The notes under the pieces: model-generated
Told to the model about the DNA's origin: nothing
What the model saw: the letters and a program-made list of their open reading frames with translations, nothing else
The model's database searches: none
Part shown: one piece after another, positions 17,301 to 25,542 of the stretch
Numbering within the stretch: the stretch's first letter is position 1
Layout of the letters: each line of letters begins with the position of its first letter
From: an uncultured Methanomicrobiales archaeon
Lineage (GTDB): Archaea > Halobacteriota > Methanomicrobia > Methanomicrobiales > Methanospirillaceae
Assembly: GCA_903926075.1 (NCBI GenBank)
Contig: CAIYHQ010000109.1
Location: forward strand, 1 to 43,412
Reading direction: 5' to 3'
DNA length: 43,412 nucleotides
Position numbers and translations under genes: made by a program

Positions 17301-17744
17301 TACACCCATGGTATTGGGCGAACCATAGGGAAAGAGGACACTTGACGCCGATGAAACTGCGACATCCCGTGGTTGGTAGACATCACAGTGTGATAGTTCG
17401 AAACTGCCGGAACCAGTGTAAATTGCCATCGCTTCAGGACCGGATTCTTCCCGAATTATCTTCATCCTCTCAACAATGATGTCATACGCCTCGTCCCAAC
17501 TAATCTGTTCGAATTCATAAGTACCCTTTTTACCGATACGTTTTAAGGGATGGAGGACCCGGTCATCTGAATAGACCATTTCAGGGGAGTGTTCGCCAAG
17601 CTTACAGATAATGCCCAGTTCTGAATTTTCATCAGCCCTTACAGCGGCAATTCTCCCCTCATTGTCATAATTAACAACGATGCCACACCCAGCAGAACAA
17701 ATACCACAAATGGCCCGCTTTTCTTCAAATTCGAATTTAGCCAT
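14349..17744 (-). CDS. Metallopterin-dependent ergothioneine synthase: molybdopterin oxidoreductase fused to cysteine desulfurase
   Basis: A 1131-residue two-part enzyme. Residues 1-715 are a DMSO-reductase-family molybdo/tungstopterin protein with a [4Fe-4S] motif (Cys13, Cys16, Cys20, Cys47), the MGD-binding VVWGTNPATDSPP, VIVIDPRRTKTVEL and VRPGTDGALALGM segments, and a C-terminal dinucleotide-binding domain (VTLNTRDA, NGDRVVVRSPRGEV). Cys152 in GALCY is a candidate metal ligand. Residues 745-1131 are a NifS/IscS-type desulfurase with EHSSV, SGHK (PLP-Lys947) and SAGSACHSG (persulfide Cys1069). This architecture is that of the enzyme reported from Caldithrix abyssi, where the desulfurase passes sulfur from cysteine to the metallopterin module, which puts it on trimethylhistidine without O2. 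Neighbouring EgtD supports the same role. The substrate is inferred, not proved. Confidence 0.9.
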   Translation of the reverse strand: MAKFEFEEKRAICGICSAGCGIVVNYDNEGRIAAVRADENSELGIICKLGEHSPEMVYSDDRVLHPLKRIGKKGTYEFEQISWDEAYDIIVERMKIIREESGPEAMAIYTGSGSFELSHCDVYQPRDVAVSSASSVLFPYGSPNTMGVGALCYVSFAMIAPHVTMGRMHINTYSDYENANLIVVWGTNPATDSPPLTLKKILEARKRGADVIVIDPRRTKTVELCNAEWVPVRPGTDGALALGMCNVLITEELYNEEFVKNWTHGFSDFSNLVQHYRPEVVEKITGIPGETIISLARRIADSNGATYAMYAGIEYSNSGVQAIRAAIVLWALAGQLDVPGGRCFTMPGNQFPINRSDYLSNPDLSKAIGTDRFPLYTAYRKESHAIALPESVLEGRPYRIRGLIIQAGSLLISWPQTPVWRETLNSLDFLVCIDRHLTADAAYADLVLPATTLYENYSYMTYGPIFRLRERVIPPRGEARNDLVIMGELAKRLGYGPLFPETEEDVLHRVLKGSGFSLDDVKNAGGTVISPTDITGYKKWEKGLLRPDGRPGFDTPTGKFEIWSTILEENGYSPLPEYTEPSESPVSRPDLAKKYPLIFNSGARVTTDFHAQHHGIRGLLKERPEPTVTLNTRDAAVRSINNGDRVVVRSPRGEVRLRAIVTDDIIQGVIEANMGGGCHVGPEAWQDGNVNLLTDLNNYDPISGFPVYKVLLCEVTKEESQIGRVSICSGELEEAPVITEQRIPVTRIYFDNNATTPVHPAVFEAMKPYLSLSFGNPSSIYREGREARTAVEASRRSLAQLLGCTARRIIFTGCCTEANNTIIKGLAFANWNSDRRHIITSAVEHSSVLEPCRWLAEHGFRVTFLPVDVTGMVRPEDLKAVITLDTLLVSIMAANNETGTVMPIRELCTIAHQNGALFHTDATQAIGKIPIDVVDLGIDFLSLSGHKIYGPKGVGALFMKKGTNIDILLHGGEQEGGIRSGTENVAGIAGLGKAAELARTHLMQTDEILSLRDRLLQGIREILPAARLNGHPTRRLPNTLNMYLPGYRGESLVLALDQRGIDISAGSACHSGSPKPSHILCAMNLSDEEVHCSIRISLGIHSTCEEVDRFLQELQVLVTEQKPLVRFVTCR

Positions 17745-17755
17745 ATAAGTTTTTC

Positions 17756-19471
17756 CTAACTATGTTCAATCTGAGTTACATCAAGCATTATAGTCCGGTC
17801 CATTCTACTCGCTACATGTGACGAATGCGTAATACAGATTATGGTCTGATTCTTCATAATCGAGAACAGGTCGTCAAGAATTTGTTCTTCAGTAACACTA
17901 TCCAGCCCTGATGTAAACTCATCCGCAATCAGAACCTGTGGTACACGGATGAGGGCACGAGCGAGGGAAATACGTTGTTGCTGACCTTTTGAAAGTGAGA
18001 GACCTTCAACATTAAGGACAGTATCAGCCTTGTCAGGGAGTGCATTAATAAAATCACTAATATGAAGATTTTCAAGAAGGGAGGTGAAGATAAGGTCATC
18101 AGAGATAAACCACCCCATCTCGATATTATCCCTGACACTGAGCCTGAAAATATGAGAATTCTGACTTGCATAGGAGAAGAATGTATAGAAAAAATGGGGT
18201 GGAAAAGAGCAAATATCCTTTCCTCCAAATAATATTATACCTGAATCCGGTTTAATCAGCCCAAGAAGGAGACGGGCAAATGTTGTCTTTCCAAATCCGC
18301 TTGGTGCCATAATGGCAACTTTTTCTCCAGGATTAATGACAAGGTTCAGACAGCTAAATATTTTTTTCCCTGAAGGATAAGTAAATGCAACATCCCTGAA
18401 CTCTATCGCTCCAGAATCAGGTGTCTGTTCAATCCTGACAGGAGGTAATTCTATCTTTGGATACGCATCAAGTATCTCATCGATGCGATCTATCGAGGGT
18501 ACAACTGATAAACTTCTTATAGAGGAATAGGCAAGGGACGTGATATATCTTGAGCAATAAACCATAACCTGACTGAATGCAACCAAAACCCCGACTGTTG
18601 CGCCAGCAGCATGATAACAAATAAAAATAGCACCAATGATGATAGGTAACACGTTCATTATGCGGGAAAAACGATCAAGTGTTGCCCAGACAGAATCCCT
18701 CGACCAAACCGCCCGGATCTGGGCGTTACAGTATTCCAGTCCCTTTTTATTAAAACGTTCCTGGAACGTTGATTCCTGTTGATATACCCTGATTTCGGAT
18801 TCTCCATCAAGAATATCCTGGATAAGATCATTTCTTTCTGAATTTTTATTCTGTGCAATCCGGACATTTCTGACAATAAACTTGTACTTTAAGGCCGATA
18901 CCAAAAAATATATTGAAAAAAATATGCAGCATAATGTAGCAAGCATCCAGTTCAGATAAAACATCCAGATGATAAAGGCAATCGTAATTGTCAGATAAAT
19001 AAAATTAAATAATACATAATCTAAAAAAAATTCACCTATCCTGAAGAGATCATTTGCAAACCTTGTAATGATATCTGCAGAATTATAATGATCAAAAAAA
19101 ATTGGATCCTTGGAAAGTATCTGGCCGATAAGTCTTCTGCTTTTGGCATAAACTGCCTTTTCTGTTACTATAATTGCAGATTTGACCACTACAAGATAAA
19201 TTCGATAAGCAAACAACAGGGAAACGATAATTTCCAGTGAATATAGCCCGACGAGGTAAATATTTTTCTGGGGAATTGCAATATCGATCAACTGCTGTGT
19301 CAGGTAAGGACACAGAATGTCAATAATGCTTACAGTTATTGTTAGAAGAAAAAATAGGAGAAGCCTTTTTCTCTCAGTTGCGAGTTCACTCTTAAAGAAA
19401 AAGATAACCTTTTTCACTGAATGAAAGAAATTTTCCTCGATTTGAGTGGATTCAACATTATTCTTAATCAT
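17756..19471 (-). CDS. ABC exporter half-transporter (membrane + ATPase fused) of the ergothioneine operon
   Basis: 571 residues: a six-helix exporter-type membrane domain (about 35-320) followed by an ABC ATPase domain (about 345-571). The nucleotide-binding motifs are Walker A MAPSGFGKTT (first Gly replaced by Ala), Q-loop SYASQNSHIF, signature LSLSKGQQQR (LSGGQ changed to LSKGQ), Walker B VLIADEFTSGLD and the H-loop ICITHSSH. The catalytic Glu and His are present, so it should hydrolyse ATP as a homodimer. It is 11 bases upstream of the fusion enzyme on the same strand, so export or uptake of ergothioneine or hercynine is a reasonable inference. Its ATG overlaps the stop of a decayed kinase remnant (ATGA). 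No strong ribosome-binding site is seen. Confidence 0.87.
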   Translation of the reverse strand: MIKNNVESTQIEENFFHSVKKVIFFFKSELATERKRLLLFFLLTITVSIIDILCPYLTQQLIDIAIPQKNIYLVGLYSLEIIVSLLFAYRIYLVVVKSAIIVTEKAVYAKSRRLIGQILSKDPIFFDHYNSADIITRFANDLFRIGEFFLDYVLFNFIYLTITIAFIIWMFYLNWMLATLCCIFFSIYFLVSALKYKFIVRNVRIAQNKNSERNDLIQDILDGESEIRVYQQESTFQERFNKKGLEYCNAQIRAVWSRDSVWATLDRFSRIMNVLPIIIGAIFICYHAAGATVGVLVAFSQVMVYCSRYITSLAYSSIRSLSVVPSIDRIDEILDAYPKIELPPVRIEQTPDSGAIEFRDVAFTYPSGKKIFSCLNLVINPGEKVAIMAPSGFGKTTFARLLLGLIKPDSGIILFGGKDICSFPPHFFYTFFSYASQNSHIFRLSVRDNIEMGWFISDDLIFTSLLENLHISDFINALPDKADTVLNVEGLSLSKGQQQRISLARALIRVPQVLIADEFTSGLDSVTEEQILDDLFSIMKNQTIICITHSSHVASRMDRTIMLDVTQIEHS

Positions 19472-20057
19472 TCAGTATTTCCAAAGTGCCACTTTCCCTT
19501 CGGCACTGTTATTTCAAACCGTGCCCCATCCCAGTGATCTTCCCAAATCCACATTCAAAAAATTTTTCCTTCCCTTCGGCCGGTACACCCTCGCCATCAT
19601 CTTTACATACAATCGTATGATAATCGCTGCTGGGGATTCCTCTGAAATAATCCAGAATTCCCAATCATAAGTGAAATCAGCCATTATGCGATATTTTTCC
19701 TCGCTCGCCTCCTTTCTGTAGATGAAAATCAGCACCTTCGTTAAGCGCCTTGATAACCACTTCTTCGCGTCCTTTACCAGTAAAGATGATAAACGGGGGG
19801 TATCCCCTAATATTTTGAGTTGCTTAAGAAATGTTATCCCATCCATCCCCTGGCATCCGGTAATCTGATATATTGACATCGAAGCATTGTTGTTCGAGGA
19901 GATCTAATGTAACATATACCGAATCTATATTTGTAACTGAAAATTCACCTGATTTTTCAAGAAACAGTCTTTCGATCTCGAGAAGAATAGGTTCGTCATC
20001 AACATAGAGAACCCTGATTGGCTCTGTATCAATAGTCATTGTCCTTCGAACCGCCAC
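19468..20057 (-). pseudogene. Shattered response-regulator/histidine-kinase gene
   Basis: In three frames one can read the parts of a longer protein. A receiver-domain start (IRVLYVDDEPILLEIERLFLE) runs to ISDYRMPG. After a frameshift comes [18 protein letters not shown]. After a jump comes a PAS-domain start ([20 protein letters not shown]). Finally, after a large deletion and more frameshifts, the end of a kinase ATPase domain appears (FECGFGK, DGARFEITVPKGKWHF, stop 19470-19468). The receiver Asp and phospho-site are partly present, but no continuous protein is possible. Its 5' end overlaps the 3' end of the intact kinase upstream. The last codon overlaps the ABC exporter ATG. Confidence 0.8.
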
Positions 20058-23000
20058 TTCCCATTCGGCACCGTGATCTCGAACTGTGCTCCCATCCCTG
20101 ACTTACCGGTATCCTGTATTGTCATCCCGGTAATTGCAAGAATTTCACGTGAAAGATAAAGTCCGAGACCGGTATTCTTACCGAATCCTTTTGTGAACAG
20201 TTTTTGTTTATCTTCAATACTAATCCCATCACCATCATCTTCAAATAAAATTAAATATCCCCTCTCATCATTATGATTATTGATACGGATATTTGTCATT
20301 TGCTCTCCCCCATAACGCAGAGCGTTGTCTATGAGGTTGTAGAACACTTTCTCAAGCAAAGGATCACCAAAGATTTCGATATCAGGATCCCCAATATCCA
20401 CTAGGATATTTCTCATGGGAAGTCTCGAAGTTACATCTCTCACAATATTAGAGACACTTTGCCAAATTGGTGCTTTTATCCCCATTTCTTCATAATCTTT
20501 TGTAAAATCGATCTGGCGGGAAATCGTTTCAGCAATATGCTCCTCTTTTGTAATAAATTCTAAAATTTTTCCGGTATCATTGATAAAATTTCTTGAAATC
20601 TCCAGATATCCATTAAGTGCGGTTAATTGATTCCTGATATCATGCCGTGTGATTCCAGAGAGAAGATTAAGTTTGTGATTTGCTTGTTTAAGAGCTCTTT
20701 CCACAATTTTACGTTCGGTAATATCCATAAGAATTCCAGACAGGAATAATTCACTATTCTCATCAATTCTGTTCTGGATGAAATCCGAAATCCATTTTAT
20801 TTGCCCTTTTTTCGTGAATATTCGGTATTCTCTCTGGATACTACAATTGATATTAGTTAAAAGTTTCTCATTATCCCGCTGTTGTATCATAATAAGATCA
20901 AGAGGATGGATTATTTGGTCCCACCTGGGATTTCCGGTAATAAAATCCTGTTCTGTATACCCAGTTATCTCTTCAACCGCCCCATGGAAGAAGATAGGGA
21001 TCCAGTTTGAAGCTGAAAGATATGCGATACCTTGGAATGACTGAACAAATGAACGATAGCGATTTTCGCTTTCTTTGAGTGCCTCTTCTGCATTTTTACG
21101 ATTTGTTATATCAATAAAACTACTTCGGATAAGAGTACGGCCAGTAGATTGTAATTTAATGAGCCTGACTTCTATAACAAGATCTTCATCTCTGGCATTT
21201 CGAATATATCTCTCAAATATTATCTTTTCCCCTGCCAGAGCATGTTGGCGATGTTCAGTTACTGTTTCAGAGAATTGCCTTAAATCAGGTTGATAATGCC
21301 TGTAAAATTGTTGAGGACCAAGATCTAACAATTGCTGCCGACTACACCCAAATAACTGTTCTGCGCTTACATTTGCCTCAACATACCGGTCAAGGTTAAC
21401 ATCAAAAAGGAGTATTGCCTCCGGTGCCTTCTCGATGGAAATTCTGAACAACTCTTCGCTCTCCATCAAGGCTGTTCTTGCTATACCTGAATTTACAACA
21501 TATGAAAGAGTATTGGCAAGATCTAAAAGAAGTTTCTCCTCACGGTTTACTATTTCAGTTTTCCGAAACAACGCCATCACTCCATTCAGTTTAGATTCAT
21601 CTGATAAGATCCGAAATCCTGCAAATGAGACCAGTCCGAGGGATCTGGCCCATCCATGATCATGCACTTGAGGATCATTGGAGGCATCGTTTGTTATGAA
21701 AAACGGTTCTTCTCCCGAAGCGACACGACCGATTTTGTAACATCCCAGCGGGACCCGTTGGTGATTACCATTGATATGCGTGTATCGGCCGGAACTTACT
21801 TTGAGATGAAGACAATGATCCCGGTTTCTGCATACATCCGGCCCTTCAATAACAGATGCATGTACGCAACCATTATAGCATAGATCAGCATTATCAACGA
21901 GCCATATTCGAGCAAAGTCAGCGTCAAAAATATCGATCATTGCATCACTGATCATTTTAAGTTGGATTTCCAGATCTGTGGCCTCTAACAGTTTTTCTTT
22001 GAGATTACTCAGTTTGATGATCTGTTCCTCATTCTTCTTACGTTCAGTGATATCACGTCCATAGATTGCAAGGCGGAATACTTCTCTGTTTTTATCCAAA
22101 ATCGGAGATATATTATTCTCGATAATTCGGCCAAGCCGAATATCCTCGAATTGAACCGTTTCGCCCGTTCTAATCACATTTTGGACCAATTGTTGCCTTG
22201 ATGTTTTGAGTTCAGGAGGAAGGACGGAATATGCACTTTTACCTATTATTTCTCCTATATTATTCCAGCCAAGCCGGTTTGCAGTAATAGTATTTGCTGC
22301 AAGAATTATACCATGAGTATCAATGAGCAAAGCTGATTCATTTGTTGCATTTAGCAGGGCTTTTGCCGTGGCTTCACTTTCACGCAACGACATTTCATTT
22401 TTTTGTCTCTCTGTTGTATCATGGGCATATACTGCAACACCACTAATTATACCCCTGATATTTCTTATAGGGTTGTGAGATACTTCAAAATACAGCCTCT
22501 TCTTTCTCTCCTCGCCCGAATATGCCATTTCTAAAAAATGTTCACCTTTCAAAGCCCTATCCAGGTTCATTCTTGCTTTTATACGGTCCTCTGCGACGGT
22601 TTGGTATTCCAGGATATTATACCCAAGTTCAATTTCTGCTCCATATAATTCTTTCATTACCAATTTATGGCTGTCATTAAAACTGGTATAGATATATCCG
22701 GTATCAACAGAAAATATCGGACTATTTGAGCTCTCTATGATTCCCTGGAGAGTGGTATACTGGTCCTCGATTATTTTTTCAGCACTTCTCCGTTGTAAAT
22801 ATCCAGCAACCTGTCGAATGAAAAGGGAAATAACTTTCGGGTTTTCCAGTTGAAATCCGGGAGGTAGAATGAATGTTGTGACACCATGAAGAACTCCTTT
22901 CCAGCTGATACCAGTGCCATAGATTTTACCGAAGAATGGCATCTGTTCAATTTTTGTGCATATGTCTTTCGGAAGTCCTCCAAATGTTAATGTAAGAAGG

Positions 23001-23350
23001 CCTCCTTCCAACTCGTCACATGTCCCAGTACGTAGTGGGATCATAGCAGGATCAGGTAATGAGAATGAAATTCCGATTAGCTGGCATCCAAGCATAGCTT
23101 CGATTTGAGGGAGGTAAGGGTTAAGGCCCTCGAATGCTTGTAAAGTAACCGTTTTCTTATCAGGTTCAATGGAATTAGCGAGAATTATTGTCCCGGGCGG
23201 TGTAACTTTTTTCAGTGATCTAACAATATAAGCATAGATATTATCATCGGAAGAGAAATCAAAAAGTTCTGTTGCAGTTTGTGTTAAAAAATCTATATTG
23301 CTCTCGGACTCATTCATCATATTATTTTTTTCTTCTTCAGTTCCTATCAT
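20036..23350 (-). CDS. Multi-sensor histidine kinase (GAF-PAS-PAS-GAF-PAS-PAS-kinase)
   Basis: A 1104-residue soluble sensor kinase. In order: a GAF-like N-terminal region (about 15-190), two PAS domains (about 200-320 and 330-445, each ending near DxTERxKNE), a Cys-rich GAF domain (about 455-625; CYNGCVH, VCRNRDHCLHL, GCYKIGR), two more PAS domains (635-755 and 770-890), a dimerisation helix with the phospho-acceptor His903 in TRHDIRNQL, and a HATPase domain with N-box YNLIDNALRYGG, G1 EDDGDG and G2 GFGKNTGLGLYL. There is no membrane helix, so it senses cytoplasmic signals. The ATG at 23350 has a GGGGAG upstream. The adjacent receiver gene is broken, so its partner is elsewhere or lost. The signal is unknown; the conserved Cys and His in GAF-2 may bind metal or heme. 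Confidence 0.92.
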   Translation of the reverse strand: MIGTEEEKNNMMNESESNIDFLTQTATELFDFSSDDNIYAYIVRSLKKVTPPGTIILANSIEPDKKTVTLQAFEGLNPYLPQIEAMLGCQLIGISFSLPDPAMIPLRTGTCDELEGGLLTLTFGGLPKDICTKIEQMPFFGKIYGTGISWKGVLHGVTTFILPPGFQLENPKVISLFIRQVAGYLQRRSAEKIIEDQYTTLQGIIESSNSPIFSVDTGYIYTSFNDSHKLVMKELYGAEIELGYNILEYQTVAEDRIKARMNLDRALKGEHFLEMAYSGEERKKRLYFEVSHNPIRNIRGIISGVAVYAHDTTERQKNEMSLRESEATAKALLNATNESALLIDTHGIILAANTITANRLGWNNIGEIIGKSAYSVLPPELKTSRQQLVQNVIRTGETVQFEDIRLGRIIENNISPILDKNREVFRLAIYGRDITERKKNEEQIIKLSNLKEKLLEATDLEIQLKMISDAMIDIFDADFARIWLVDNADLCYNGCVHASVIEGPDVCRNRDHCLHLKVSSGRYTHINGNHQRVPLGCYKIGRVASGEEPFFITNDASNDPQVHDHGWARSLGLVSFAGFRILSDESKLNGVMALFRKTEIVNREEKLLLDLANTLSYVVNSGIARTALMESEELFRISIEKAPEAILLFDVNLDRYVEANVSAEQLFGCSRQQLLDLGPQQFYRHYQPDLRQFSETVTEHRQHALAGEKIIFERYIRNARDEDLVIEVRLIKLQSTGRTLIRSSFIDITNRKNAEEALKESENRYRSFVQSFQGIAYLSASNWIPIFFHGAVEEITGYTEQDFITGNPRWDQIIHPLDLIMIQQRDNEKLLTNINCSIQREYRIFTKKGQIKWISDFIQNRIDENSELFLSGILMDITERKIVERALKQANHKLNLLSGITRHDIRNQLTALNGYLEISRNFINDTGKILEFITKEEHIAETISRQIDFTKDYEEMGIKAPIWQSVSNIVRDVTSRLPMRNILVDIGDPDIEIFGDPLLEKVFYNLIDNALRYGGEQMTNIRINNHNDERGYLILFEDDGDGISIEDKQKLFTKGFGKNTGLGLYLSREILAITGMTIQDTGKSGMGAQFEITVPNGKWRFEGQ

Positions 23351-23888
23351 CCCAATCTCTCCCCGAAAGAATAAAGGAATAAGTCATTTATTATTGTTAA
23401 TTATAGGAGTTAAAAATTCTCATTTCAAGATATTCCATTATAAATTATTCCATTCAATCCTTTTTCACCCACTTTAGCACGAGGGAGCGAAGGGGTTTCA
23501 CCCGTCATCAGATGAGAGGAATGACTTCTCAAAGTCTGTGGGATGACGAATTCACGTAATTGGGAAAGCAATCAGTCCGGTTCTTTTAGAAGATTGGGGG
23601 TTGAACTTGGGAACTCTTATGAGCTTCCGGAAACACCTACTTTTCAGGCGATTTATTGAGGTTTTGGTCAATTGTTTTAGATCAAGATTATAAAGACATA
23701 TGACCAAAAAAAGTTCAGTGGTATAAAGAGGATATAACTTTTCAATATGACTCTCCACTCTATCCCCATTAACTCCCAATACCTGACCTACAATATTGAA
23801 CAACTCTTCTGACCAGGTCACAGTATCGGTTTCTATAACCCAGTCAAATGTTCAAATCGTGCCTTAACATCGGAAAGATGACTGGTCT
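23351..23888. other. Intergenic region with one doubtful open frame (minus 23552-23821)
   Basis: This holds the promoter region of the large sensor kinase (AT-rich, 23360-23460). Next comes a patch of higher G+C around 23470-23560, with a small inverted repeat GGGTTTCACCC. An 89-codon minus-strand frame at 23552-23821 encodes a Leu/Lys-rich sequence (ELFLVICLYNLDLKQL, INRLKSRCFRKLIRVPKF) that I do not recognise. It may be a relic of a longer gene, because coding-like stretches continue upstream after stops. I see no tRNA or terminator. Confidence 0.3.
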
Positions 23889-25298
23889 TTAAGAAACCTT
23901 TACCGTGTTATCATAATTGCCTTCCATCGTAAACATCTTCAGCCCATCCACCTTTCCGCTGCTATTCCGGGTAAAAATAAATGAATCTTTTGACTCCGGG
24001 GTCACAAAAAACGTGTCATTTCCCTCGTAAAAGAGTTCTACCGTCTCTCTGGGCATAACCGAATTATAATACAGGCGGTTATCCTGAGGATACACGGTAA
24101 TCGTCCATGATTTTTCCCATTCCGGTTCATATGTCCCAGTATATTCTGCAAGTTGTTTTACGGTAAGGGGAACTTCCTTTCGGTTAATCTTTTGCGGCAG
24201 GTTATACGACTCATTAAAGACAATTGACGAGAGATCTTTCGTTATTGACATCGGGGTTCTATCATAGTTGGAGAGAAAGATTATACTCGTATTCTTGTCA
24301 GGAGAATAATACGTTTGCGAGATGAAACCGAAGTTGCGGCCGCTATGAAAGATAATGGTCCGGTTATTCAATACATTCTTCTCAATCCCGTACCGGTTTT
24401 TAACCATTGCATCTGTAGATTCCGGAGTAAGGATTCCACCCGGTGTATTGAAGGCACGAACCCACCTGAACATATCTTCAGTTGTGGAATGGATAGACCC
24501 GGCACCATAGGAGTTGTGGATATTCTGGAGATCATAGTGGATTGGTTTTCCAGCCATAGTTGTATACCCGGATGACCTGTTGGTAAAAACATCCCTGGCA
24601 TTGTCCTGCCCGGTGCTGTTCATGCCAAGCGGTAAAAAGAGATTTTTTTTCAGGTAATCCTCATAAGACATTCCTGAAGCCTGTTCGATGATGTAACTCA
24701 GTATGATATACCCATTATTGGAATACGTATAGCTCGATCCAGGTTCAAAGGTCAGGGGTAGAGCAAGAATACGCTCAATTATATCAGGGAGTGCAAGATT
24801 TGCAGGGTCAGTAATGACAAATGCCCCATCTGACTGGATTCCAGCGGTATGATTCAGGAGGTTGTAGATTTTGATATCCTTCCATTTCGTGGCATTGGGA
24901 ATGTACCATGTAACAGGATCGGTTAAATTCAGCTTTCCCTGCTCCTGCAGCTTCATAATAGCTGCAGCTGTGAGCTGCTTGGTGTTTGAGCCGATTGGAA
25001 AAACCGTCTGCGGTGTATTTGGAACTGAGAACTCCTGGTTTGCGAGTCCATAACCTTTCGAGAGAAGTACAGTATCGCCCCTTGCCACAAGCACTGCCCC
25101 ACTAAACCTGCCGGCATCAGTAAGTGCGGTCATATAACTATCGAGTTTCTGGGATACTGCCGCATCAGAACCGGTAAAAGATGCGGGTATGCCTGCAGTA
25201 ACAGTTGCCAGGCCGCTTCTCTCCAGATTTGACGATGTAACACAATAGGCTGTACAGATGATAATTAACAGAATAAAACCTGCAATCTTTAAGTTCAT
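23889..25298 (-). CDS. Exported serine hydrolase, beta-lactamase class C / esterase family
   Basis: About 469 residues with an N-terminal hydrophobic signal segment (IAGFILLIIICTAYCV) and a serine beta-lactamase-like domain. The catalytic motifs are SxxK as Ser-Asn-Thr-Lys (FPIGSNTKQL), Tyr-Ser-Asn (SSYTYSNNGYI) and a His-Ser-Gly triad (IIFHSGRNFGF). A C-terminal beta-rich domain (about 385-469, EYTGTYEPEW) matches the extra domain seen in this family. It probably cleaves esters or D-amino-acyl peptides outside the cell; true beta-lactam targets are unlikely in an archaeon. I choose ATG 25298 because it places the signal peptide correctly; a GTG at 25319 adds seven charged residues. It stands alone, divergent from the next gene. 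Confidence 0.87.
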   Translation of the reverse strand: MNLKIAGFILLIIICTAYCVTSSNLERSGLATVTAGIPASFTGSDAAVSQKLDSYMTALTDAGRFSGAVLVARGDTVLLSKGYGLANQEFSVPNTPQTVFPIGSNTKQLTAAAIMKLQEQGKLNLTDPVTWYIPNATKWKDIKIYNLLNHTAGIQSDGAFVITDPANLALPDIIERILALPLTFEPGSSYTYSNNGYIILSYIIEQASGMSYEDYLKKNLFLPLGMNSTGQDNARDVFTNRSSGYTTMAGKPIHYDLQNIHNSYGAGSIHSTTEDMFRWVRAFNTPGGILTPESTDAMVKNRYGIEKNVLNNRTIIFHSGRNFGFISQTYYSPDKNTSIIFLSNYDRTPMSITKDLSSIVFNESYNLPQKINRKEVPLTVKQLAEYTGTYEPEWEKSWTITVYPQDNRLYYNSVMPRETVELFYEGNDTFFVTPESKDSFIFTRNSSGKVDGLKMFTMEGNYDNTVKVS

Positions 25299-25542
25299 GG
25301 TCTCCACTTCTTTCCCCACCCGGATTATTGTAAAACACCCAGAAGATATGTGAATGGATGATGGATATGAATAAAAAATTTTGCATTACAGATTTATTTC
25401 ATTAGCTGGGAATATTCTCACAGCATCATAGATGATGTTTTTCCAACAAGGGGATAAATCTTATTTTCATTTTAAATAATTACAAAAAAATTAAACGAAT
25501 GAAGGAGACAATAGCTATGCTGATATAAAATTCAGTTGTGTT

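Noticed and set aside
14349-17744. Formate dehydrogenase alpha subunit fused by assembly error to a NifS gene
   Set aside because: The frame is continuous, both domains are complete, the fusion is a known architecture and EgtD adjoins it.
23552-23821. An 89-residue protein gene
   Set aside because: No recognisable family, no start signal, and the surrounding stops suggest chance or a relic, so it is only mentioned within the intergenic entry.
23889-25298. Antibiotic-resistance beta-lactamase
   Set aside because: The motifs are those of the wide serine-hydrolase family with an extra C-terminal domain; archaea lack the peptidoglycan target context.
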